A stretch of DNA of 25,262 bases from Bacteroidia bacterium (GTDB taxonomy: Bacteria > Bacteroidota > Bacteroidia > Bacteroidales > Azobacteroidaceae), in the NCBI GenBank assembly GCA_025999115.1, contig BNWW01000034.1, positions 1-25,262 on the forward strand, read 5' to 3'. Positions within the stretch are counted from its first letter, which is position 1; each line of letters begins with the position of its first letter. Positions 1 through 6,550 of the stretch are shown one piece after another. Both the position numbers and the translations under genes were made by a program. The notes under the pieces are model-generated. The model was not told where the DNA came from. It ran no database searches and was given only the letters and a program-made list of their open reading frames with translations.

Positions 1-135
1 TTCTAAATTTTTATGATAGAATCGAGATGAATTTGCTTTGATTTTATTTACTAATTCCGATACGGAAATAGATGGATGTAAACCGATTAATATATGCGTG
101 TGGTCAGGATTGCAATAAATAGCAAGCAAAATATG
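1..135 (-). pseudogene. IS200/IS605-type HUH (Y1) transposase, 5'-truncated remnant, runs off the left edge
   Basis: Read on the minus strand from about position 130 down to 1, the frame is open and encodes HILLAIYCNPDHTHILIGLH, followed by a segment with SVSELVNKIKANSSRF. This matches the middle of small Y1 transposases: HTH is the HUH metal-binding motif, and the helix after it normally reads like LVxxIKxxSS. The first 40 or so residues of such proteins, including the usual YRQIYYHIVF-like start, are absent upstream of about 131, where GC-rich hairpins begin instead. The catalytic Tyr would lie beyond the left edge and cannot be judged. I read it as a remnant that has lost its 5' end; this is family recognition by eye. 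It was not reported as a long open frame because it is cut at both ends. Confidence 0.72.
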
Positions 136-139
136 TCGC

Positions 140-221
140 AGCTACGCAGCTCTGGATTTGTTTATGCCCTTATTACCGTGCGCTTACGCACACGGCTACA
201 AGGATATTGGCGCTATGCGCC
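140..221. repeat. Cluster of three short GC-rich hairpins (REP-like)
   Basis: Three inverted repeats lie within 82 bp. 140-151 is AGCT-ACGC-AGCT. 176-195 is CCGTGCG-CTTA-CGCAC-ACGG, with one bulge. 209-221 is GGCGC-TAT-GCGCC, perfect. They are clearly GC-richer than the surroundings and abut the truncated HUH transposase. Compact imperfect palindromes beside Y1 transposases are the hallmark of REP elements and their RAYT enzymes. Whether these three are the actual substrates of this transposase is inference. Confidence 0.6.
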
Positions 222-241
222 TTTTCGCACAAACACATGTT

Positions 242-274
242 TTTGCCGGTGATCCATTAATATGCTTATCTTTG
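242..274 (+). promoter_or_regulatory. Bacteroidota-type promoter of the ATPase/nuclease gene
   Basis: A -33 TTTG at 242-245 and a -7 TATCTTTG at 267-274 are separated by 21 bp, matching the TTTG / TAnnTTTG consensus of the Bacteroidota primary sigma factor. The start codon at 297 is 22 bp downstream of the -7 box. No strong Shine-Dalgarno sequence is visible, as is usual in this phylum. Confidence 0.7.
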
Positions 275-296
275 CAAAGTCATTAAACTAAACAAT

Positions 297-1856
297 ATGG
301 ATTTCAGCAGAAAATTACCGATAGGTATTCAGGATTTTGAAAGTTTACGCAAGGACAACTTTTTATATGTTGATAAAACAGCATACGTTTACCGGATAGC
401 CAATGAGGGGCGTCCCTACTTTTTAGGTCGTCCGCGCCGGTTTGGGAAAAGTCTTTTTCTTTCCACGCTAAAAGCCTATTTTCAAGGCAAGAAAGAACTT
501 TTTGAAGGGCTGGCTATCGCCGGTTTGGAAAAAGATTGGATAGAATATCCGGTTTTTCATTTGGATTTGAATATTAACAGTTACACAAAATTCGTCGACC
601 TTGAAAATGCGCTTGAAGCATTATTATCGCGAATAGAAGAAGTTTGGGGCGCCAATGCTTCCGAAAAAGCATTTTCTACCCGTTTGGAGGGTTTGATGCA
701 TCGCGCTTATGAAAAAACAGGCAAGCGAGTAGTTGTATTGATCGATGAATATGATAAACCGCTCACAAGTACGTTAGATAAGCCCGAACTTCACGAACAA
801 ATTCGTGAGGCATTGAGCGGTTTTTATGGCGTGCTCAAAACGGCAGACCCCTATTTGCGCTTTCTGCTGCTAACCGGAATTACCAAATTTTCCAAAGTAA
901 GCATTTTCAGTCAATTGAATCAGTTGCAGGATATTAGCATGGATGAAAAATTCGCAGGAATATGCGGCATTTCGCAATCCGAATTGATTGATAATTTTGA
1001 GCCGGAAATACGAACATTAGCCGAAAAGCAAAAGATGAGTTACGAGGAAATACTCTCAGAACTCAAGAAACGGTACGACGGCTATCATTTTTGCGAAAAT
1101 ACAGAGGGAATGTATAACCCTTTCAGTTTGCTGAATACTTTTGCAAAAAACGCTTTGCGTTATTACTGGTTTTCAACCGGAACGCCGACTTTTCTTGTCA
1201 AGATGCTCAAAGAAGCCAATTTCGATATTCCCGATCTTGAGAACAATGTTACTATTGCAGCGCCCGCGATTGCCGATTATCGTGCCGGAGATACAAATCC
1301 GCTTCCGTTGCTCTATCAAACAGGATATCTGACTATTAAAGAATATGAACAAATGTTTAACACTTACGTTTTGGGCTTTCCAAATGAGGAAGTGAAATAT
1401 GGTTTTTTGAATGAATTGCAACTCATATATTCCCCTTGGACTCAAAATTCGGATTTCAGGTCTGATATTTTTGTGAGAGATTTAATGGCAGCCAATGTGG
1501 ATGGTTTTATGAATCGGCTTCGGGCATTTTTTGCTTCCATCCCTTACGATTTAAACAACAAAACGGAAAAAGATTATCAAACCGTTTTTTATTTACTTCT
1601 CAAATTGATGGGGCAATTTGTACAAACCGAAGTAAAAAGCGCCGTTGGGAGTTCCGATGCTGTGGTTTGGTTGAAAGATACCGTTTATGTGTTTGAATTT
1701 AAACTATCTGAAAATGCCTCCGCTGAAGATGCACTCCAACAAATTGATGACAAAAGTTATCTTATCCCTTACAGTGCCGGTGAACGGAAAATTGTAAAAA
1801 TCGGAGCAGAATTTAGCCGGACGGAACGAACATTAAGTCGCTGGGTAAATTCTTAA
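297..1856 (+). CDS. AAA-ATPase-like / PD-(D/E)XK nuclease family protein
   Basis: A 519-residue protein of the abundant Bacteroidota family that joins an N-terminal AAA-ATPase-like domain to a C-terminal PD-(D/E)XK nuclease-like domain. The N-terminus carries the characteristic LPIGIQDFESLR and YVDKT segments. A P-loop variant GRPRRFGKS lies at residues 44-52, and a Walker B-like VVVLIDEYDKP with D150 and E151 follows. Near the C-terminus D454, E467 and K469 (in FEFK) fit the D-x(n)-E-x-K nuclease core. The length is typical and the gene is intact. It has its own promoter and is followed by a strong hairpin with a T run, so it is a stand-alone unit rather than part of the glycoside hydrolase operon. 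These genes occur in many near-identical copies in some genomes and often sit at rearranged loci. The cellular role of the family is not established, and I do not assign one. Confidence 0.85.
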   Translation: MDFSRKLPIGIQDFESLRKDNFLYVDKTAYVYRIANEGRPYFLGRPRRFGKSLFLSTLKAYFQGKKELFEGLAIAGLEKDWIEYPVFHLDLNINSYTKFVDLENALEALLSRIEEVWGANASEKAFSTRLEGLMHRAYEKTGKRVVVLIDEYDKPLTSTLDKPELHEQIREALSGFYGVLKTADPYLRFLLLTGITKFSKVSIFSQLNQLQDISMDEKFAGICGISQSELIDNFEPEIRTLAEKQKMSYEEILSELKKRYDGYHFCENTEGMYNPFSLLNTFAKNALRYYWFSTGTPTFLVKMLKEANFDIPDLENNVTIAAPAIADYRAGDTNPLPLLYQTGYLTIKEYEQMFNTYVLGFPNEEVKYGFLNELQLIYSPWTQNSDFRSDIFVRDLMAANVDGFMNRLRAFFASIPYDLNNKTEKDYQTVFYLLLKLMGQFVQTEVKSAVGSSDAVVWLKDTVYVFEFKLSENASAEDALQQIDDKSYLIPYSAGERKIVKIGAEFSRTERTLSRWVNS

Positions 1857-1877
1857 ATCATCCATCCTCAATTAATT

Positions 1878-1916
1878 AAGCGTGTAAACAAACATCAAAG
1901 TTTACACGCTTTTTTT
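1878..1916 (+). terminator. Rho-independent terminator-like hairpin with T run (copy A of a repeat)
   Basis: GCGTGTAAAC at 1880-1889 and GTTTACACGC at 1900-1909 form a perfect 10-bp stem with a 10-nt loop, followed directly by seven T. It lies 23 bp after the ATPase gene stop. A nearly identical hairpin is at 16831-16868, downstream of the toxin gene, and the shared sequence continues into GTGTAACAA after the T run. It is well placed to end the upstream gene, but the GH39 gene begins right after it, so it may also act as a leader or attenuator. Confidence 0.75.
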
Positions 1917-1945
1917 GTGTAACAATGTTAAAAAGTTTAAATTTT
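1914..1945 (+). promoter_or_regulatory. Possible promoter of the glycoside hydrolase operon
   Basis: TTTG at 1914-1917 (the end of the terminator T run) and TAAATTTT at 1938-1945 are separated by 20 bp, close to the Bacteroidota TTTG / TAnnTTTG layout with one mismatch in the -7 box. If real, transcription would begin near 1950, which excludes the ATG at 1925 and favours a start at 1952 or 1970. The region is AT-rich, so a chance match is possible. Confidence 0.4.
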
Positions 1946-1951
1946 AAAAAT

Positions 1952-3508
1952 ATGTTACAAAAAGTCAGAATGTTATTTTTTGCAGGAGTGCTACTGTGTG
2001 TGGCAATTCCGTTTCATGCGCAACAGCGCACTATTTCCGCCGACCTGAATAAAGAGGCCGGTTTGAGAAAGAAAGTGTATAACGAATGTGTCGGTGCAGG
2101 ACGCGCCTCCGAAGGCTTGCGAGCCGACTGGCAGGAACACCTTCGTTTGGTTAAACAACATTGTGATTTCAGGTATATACGTTTCCATGGATTGTTGAAC
2201 GACGAAATGGGCGTTTGTTCCGTTAAAGACGGCAAAATCATCTATAACTTTCATTATATCGACGTCTTGTACGATTTCTTGCTCAGTGTGGGAATCAAGC
2301 CGTTTGTAGAACTCAGTTTCATGCCAACACCGCTCAAAAGCAACGATAAAACCATTATGTGGTGGAAAGGAAACACCTCGCCTCCGGCTGACTATGAGGA
2401 ATGGGAACGATTGATAAATTCATTGGCGCAGCACTTTACGGAACGCTACGGCGAGGAAGAAATAAAAACGTGGTATTTTGAAGTCTGGAACGAACCGGAT
2501 TTGAAAGATTTTTTTACAGGAACGGAAGATGAATACCATCAAATGTATGCTACTGCGGCAAAAGCAATCAAAGCCGTCAATCCTGCCTATCGTGTAGGAG
2601 GACCGGCTTCGGCAGGCAAATCATGGATTCCGGGATTTATTAACTACTGCCAAACGAACAATGTGCCCGTTGATTTTATTTCCTCTCATAATTACGGTGT
2701 AGAAGGAAATTTGGATGAATTTGGTAAATATCAATTGTTTATGGGACGAAATTTTCAGTGGATGCCGACTAATGTAGCCTACGTTCGCAATCTGATTGTC
2801 GAATCGGGCAAATCCCTTGAGTTGCATTGTACCGAATGGAATACTTCTTATTCTTTCAATGACCCCGTTCACGATACTTACCAACAAGCACCCTATATGC
2901 TTTATGTCCTTAAAAACACTGAGAAGACAGCCAATTCCATGTCTTTCTGGGCATTTACCGATATTTTTGAAGAAGGAGGACCTCCACCAAGTGCTTTTCA
3001 CGGTGGTTTCGGCATGTTGAACGAACATGGTATCAAAAAACCGGCATTCCATGTATATGATTTTTTGAATCGAATGGGAGAAACGGAACTGCAAAATACG
3101 GATACAGCTTCGTGGGTTTGCAAAAGTAAAGGCGGTTCGGTACAAATATTGGCTTGGAATTTTGAATTGCTGCAACAGGGCAAGAAGTCGAATCAGGTAT
3201 TTTACAGGCAATTGCTGCCTTCAGAAAAGAAAGGTGAATTAAAAATATTGTTGCAAAATGTGACACCGGGAAACTATGTTTGTACAATTTCATCGGTCGG
3301 TTTTGAAAAAGGTGATGTCTTTACAGCCTATTACAAGATGGGATTGCCGGTGGAACTGAGCACGGCTCAAGAAAGTTATCTGAAAGGAATCGGCGATAAT
3401 GTTCTGTACAAAAAAGATATTATTACCATCGGTGCGGACGGCAAGTTTGAAACCGTCCTTCCTCTTCGTACAAACGATGTCTATTTAGTAGAATTAATAA
3501 AAATATGA
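1952..3508 (+). CDS. GH39-like glycoside hydrolase, secreted (beta-xylosidase/iduronidase-type fold)
   Basis: First gene of the operon and predicted to be exported. The frame is open from an ATG at 1925 (527 residues), but I prefer the ATG at 1952 (518 residues): it gives a normal signal peptide, MLQKVR followed by a hydrophobic stretch and PFHAQ, and it fits a promoter whose -7 box lies at 1938-1945. Counting from 1925, the (beta/alpha)8 barrel shows EVWNEPD with the predicted acid/base E190, and HCTEWNTSY with the predicted nucleophile E304; these are the two signature sites of GH39 and related clan A enzymes. A C-terminal beta-sandwich follows. GH39 includes beta-xylosidases and alpha-L-iduronidases, and the substrate cannot be read from the sequence. 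The stop codon overlaps an ATG of the next frame (ATGA). The 3' end of this gene has a decayed copy at 6511-6550. Confidence 0.82.
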   Translation: MLQKVRMLFFAGVLLCVAIPFHAQQRTISADLNKEAGLRKKVYNECVGAGRASEGLRADWQEHLRLVKQHCDFRYIRFHGLLNDEMGVCSVKDGKIIYNFHYIDVLYDFLLSVGIKPFVELSFMPTPLKSNDKTIMWWKGNTSPPADYEEWERLINSLAQHFTERYGEEEIKTWYFEVWNEPDLKDFFTGTEDEYHQMYATAAKAIKAVNPAYRVGGPASAGKSWIPGFINYCQTNNVPVDFISSHNYGVEGNLDEFGKYQLFMGRNFQWMPTNVAYVRNLIVESGKSLELHCTEWNTSYSFNDPVHDTYQQAPYMLYVLKNTEKTANSMSFWAFTDIFEEGGPPPSAFHGGFGMLNEHGIKKPAFHVYDFLNRMGETELQNTDTASWVCKSKGGSVQILAWNFELLQQGKKSNQVFYRQLLPSEKKGELKILLQNVTPGNYVCTISSVGFEKGDVFTAYYKMGLPVELSTAQESYLKGIGDNVLYKKDIITIGADGKFETVLPLRTNDVYLVELIKI

Positions 3509-3555
3509 GAAAATTTATTTTAGATTTTCAAGTAACAAATAATAATATATCAACA

Positions 3556-6501
3556 ATGAAAAAAATTATAGCAAACTTGTTTTTAATCTTACTGACCTGT
3601 CAAGTATCGGCACAAGTAAGTATCTGGGTATCGCCCGATGGAAACGGATCTACTTTCAGCGAAGCAAATCCGGGCAGTTTGACAGGTGGAAATCTAAAAC
3701 AAAAAATCAAAACCCTTAGAAATGAAGGGGTACAAGATATTCGCGTTTTGTTGAAAGAAGGAACTTATTCTCTAACTGCGCCTGTTACGGTGGATAATGA
3801 GATGGCCGGAAACTATACGCATACGCTTACCTTTACCGGCATTTCTTCCAATCCCTGCTCAAACGAGGGCAAAGCCATTATTTCCGGAGGACGAAAAGTG
3901 ACAGGCTGGCAATCCGCCGGCAATGGCATCTATAAGGCGCAACTGCCCGCAGGCGCCGCATTCCGGCAATTGTATGTCGATGGCAAAATGGCTATCCGGG
4001 CGCGGCATCCCAACCGCGAAAATGACACCGACTACGGTCCCTATTGGTTCGTCAAAAATTTTGGAACGAGCAACGCATATATGGTCATTAATTCCTCGGA
4101 AATCCGGCAGTGGCGCAATATGAATAAGATTGAAATGGTCATACATCAGGATTGGGTGCACAACAGAACCATGGTCAATTCGTTTGAGCAGCAGGGTAAT
4201 AATACCCTCGTTAACATCCGTTCTCCTCTTACCTATTGGGGCACCACCAATTTACCGTACTTTTGGGAAAATTCCCCCGATTTTTTGGATGCCGACGACG
4301 AATGGTATCTCGACCCAAGCACCCAAGAATTGTACTATAAGCCTCGCCTCGGAGAAGATATAAACCTGATAGAGGTGATTTATCCCAACATGGACAGATT
4401 GCTCAACATAGAAGGAACGGCGACTAAGCCCGTGCAAAACGTTACGGTCCAAAACATCGAATTTATATACAGCAACTGGACGGTGCCGAGTATTAACGGT
4501 ATTCGTTCCAATCAGGCAGTGCAACCGCTGGACGGACAAAAAGTGGAAACATTAGCGCAAATCAACTATGCTCATCATGTAGTTTTTTTCAACTGTAATA
4601 TCATCGGTGCAGGCGGCGATGGCATTACGTTTGCCACCGGAGTGAAAAACAGTGTGATTGAGGCATGCCGGTTTGACCAAATCTGTGCCAACGGCATTGT
4701 CATAGACACGTATAGAGCCACTCAACAAAGTGCAGAAAGACTTTGCACCAATAACAGGATTGCCAACAACCTCATCGAAAATTTCGGCATGAATTATACC
4801 AATGCGCTTAGCATCGCCGCTTTTAAGGTGGATAGACTGACGATAGAAAACAATGAAATTCGCTACGGTCGCTATTCGGGTTTGCAAATCAACAACGGAA
4901 ATGATGAGTTGCACGACAATTTGATACGTTACAACAACATACATCACGTGATGTGGCTGCACAACGATGGCGGCGGTATCTATACGATGGGCTACCAACC
5001 CGGCACCCGGATTTATGAAAATTGGGTACACGATATGGAACGCGGTCCTTGGGTAGGCGGGTCGCCGGCACAAGCCGTAATGTTGGATGACCACAGTTCG
5101 GATATTACCGTAGAGAATAACGTTTTTAATTCCCTCTTCGGTGGTGTACGAAAAGTATACGAGCAGGATGGTGTCGGTCCGGACAGAAATGCGCACGACA
5201 ACCATATCAGTAACAACGAATCGCAAGATGCCGCTATTATGGCAGCCGCCGGACCAAAAATATTTCCCGGCGTAGTTACATCGGCTGCCCAATCAAGCGA
5301 CGCCGGTTTAAGCGACATCGTTTATGATGCGGGAACACTCACACCGGCATTTAATACGAATACGCTTGATTATACGCTGCGCGTAAACAGTGACATTCAA
5401 AAAATCCATCTATCGGGAATTACAAACGACTGTAGTGCCGTCATTCTGAATAATCCGCTCGAAAAGCGGCTGGCAGAAGGGAATAATCCGGTTACAATCA
5501 CTGTGATGGCGCAAGATGGAACGACTAAATCCTATACGGTAGATGTCATACGTGATTACGTTGTCCCTGCCCCGATAGCAAATTATGACCCGACACTGTT
5601 TTATTCATTTGATAATCAGGAAGATTATACGGCTCCAACCATAGGTTCTTCTGCTTTGTTGTTTTTCGATAAGACCGGTAATCGTACGCTTGGCACACCG
5701 GGAGAGCCGCCGACAGGCTCCTGCGAAGGTCCCTACGCCGGTAAAAATGCGGTTACTATTGCTAAGGATAAACATGTTAAAGTATTAAATACCACAGGTG
5801 CTTCTGATGGCGGAACAAGATTAAATACTTACTCCCTTCTTTTTGATGTACAAATACGCACATCGGGTGTGTGGTATGCCCTTTTACAAACCAATCCGGC
5901 GAATACCGATGATGGAGATATTTTTATCAGGAGTAGTGGAACCGTAGGAGTATCGGCGACCGGATCTTCTCACGAAACATTGAACCTCGATCAATGGTAT
6001 CGGATAATAGTAACATTGGATGGCTCTGTCGAAAATGGGGACTATAATATTTATGCAAACGGAAATTTAATTCTCCATTCAAGTGGAGCGGCTACCGCCA
6101 AAGACGGACGACTTTCCTTAGCCAATGAATTTTGTATTTTTACAGATGAAGATGGAGAAGAAACGGATATTGATTGCGCCGGTTTTGCTTTCTGGGGAAA
6201 CAGGGTGTTAACTCCGGGAGAAGTAGCTGAATTAGGTCCCGCAACTATGCCTCCTACCGGTATTAAGGAGATTGGCTCAACCGCCGGCGAAATGCTTTTT
6301 TATCCGAATCCGGCAAGCGATATTTTACATTTGAATGTTCAACGCGGTCTGATTTCCGTCTATGATTTGCTTGGAAAAGAAGTACTTTCAACCAATTTTG
6401 AAACAGGCGAAGTGAATGTTTCCTCCTTGAGACCGGGTACTTATGTAGTGCGTATTTCGGCAAACAATACGATATATAGTAGCAAATTGATAAAGCAATG
6501 A
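3556..6501 (+). CDS. GH141-like right-handed beta-helix glycosidase with a T9SS sorting domain
   Basis: The frame opens at an ATG at 3505 that overlaps the GH39 stop, but the ATG at 3556 is preferred because it begins a clean signal peptide (MKKIIANLFLILLTCQVSAQ); this gives 981 residues. Domains in order from that start: an entry segment (WVSPDGNGS), a GH141/GH120-type motif FRQLYVDGKMAIRARHPNR from residue 136, and a right-handed parallel beta-helix to about 570. A cadherin-like beta-sandwich follows from about 582 to 670, then a LamG-like domain from about 680 to 895, and a type IX secretion C-terminal domain at 913-981 (YPNPASD, YDLLGKEV, LRPGTYVVRI). The likely catalytic acids are D471 (in NDGGGIY) and D511/D512 (in MLDDHSS), which recur in the two full-length paralogues. 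GH141 includes an alpha-L-fucosidase acting on pectin and a xylanase. This member is probably released to, or anchored on, the cell surface through T9SS. The family call is from motif memory, not from a search. Confidence 0.78.
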   Translation: MKKIIANLFLILLTCQVSAQVSIWVSPDGNGSTFSEANPGSLTGGNLKQKIKTLRNEGVQDIRVLLKEGTYSLTAPVTVDNEMAGNYTHTLTFTGISSNPCSNEGKAIISGGRKVTGWQSAGNGIYKAQLPAGAAFRQLYVDGKMAIRARHPNRENDTDYGPYWFVKNFGTSNAYMVINSSEIRQWRNMNKIEMVIHQDWVHNRTMVNSFEQQGNNTLVNIRSPLTYWGTTNLPYFWENSPDFLDADDEWYLDPSTQELYYKPRLGEDINLIEVIYPNMDRLLNIEGTATKPVQNVTVQNIEFIYSNWTVPSINGIRSNQAVQPLDGQKVETLAQINYAHHVVFFNCNIIGAGGDGITFATGVKNSVIEACRFDQICANGIVIDTYRATQQSAERLCTNNRIANNLIENFGMNYTNALSIAAFKVDRLTIENNEIRYGRYSGLQINNGNDELHDNLIRYNNIHHVMWLHNDGGGIYTMGYQPGTRIYENWVHDMERGPWVGGSPAQAVMLDDHSSDITVENNVFNSLFGGVRKVYEQDGVGPDRNAHDNHISNNESQDAAIMAAAGPKIFPGVVTSAAQSSDAGLSDIVYDAGTLTPAFNTNTLDYTLRVNSDIQKIHLSGITNDCSAVILNNPLEKRLAEGNNPVTITVMAQDGTTKSYTVDVIRDYVVPAPIANYDPTLFYSFDNQEDYTAPTIGSSALLFFDKTGNRTLGTPGEPPTGSCEGPYAGKNAVTIAKDKHVKVLNTTGASDGGTRLNTYSLLFDVQIRTSGVWYALLQTNPANTDDGDIFIRSSGTVGVSATGSSHETLNLDQWYRIIVTLDGSVENGDYNIYANGNLILHSSGAATAKDGRLSLANEFCIFTDEDGEETDIDCAGFAFWGNRVLTPGEVAELGPATMPPTGIKEIGSTAGEMLFYPNPASDILHLNVQRGLISVYDLLGKEVLSTNFETGEVNVSSLRPGTYVVRISANNTIYSSKLIKQ

Positions 6502-6510
6502 GTTCCTAAT

Positions 6511-6550
6511 ACAAACCGATGTATATTTGTTAGAATTAATAAAAATATAA
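6511..6550 (+). pseudogene. Fossil copy of the GH39 gene 3' end in the spacer
   Basis: The spacer between the two beta-helix genes contains a decayed duplicate of the end of the GH39 coding sequence. Aligning 3470-3506 with 6511-6548 gives about 34 identical positions, 3 mismatches and a 1-base insertion, with an uninterrupted shared run TAGAATTAATAAAAATAT. In the GH39 gene this stretch encodes TNDVYLVELIKI. In the copy the insertion breaks the frame. It points to tandem duplication of a unit made of the GH39 tail and a beta-helix gene. Confidence 0.75.

Noticed and set aside
4552..5292. A 246-codon minus-strand open frame inside the first beta-helix gene
   Set aside because: Its product has no recognisable domain and low-complexity VV/YR-rich composition, and it lies fully opposite a well-supported gene. 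It is a shadow frame, as are the other antisense frames over the hydrolase genes (e.g. 2621-3211, 8113-8598, 18567-19121).
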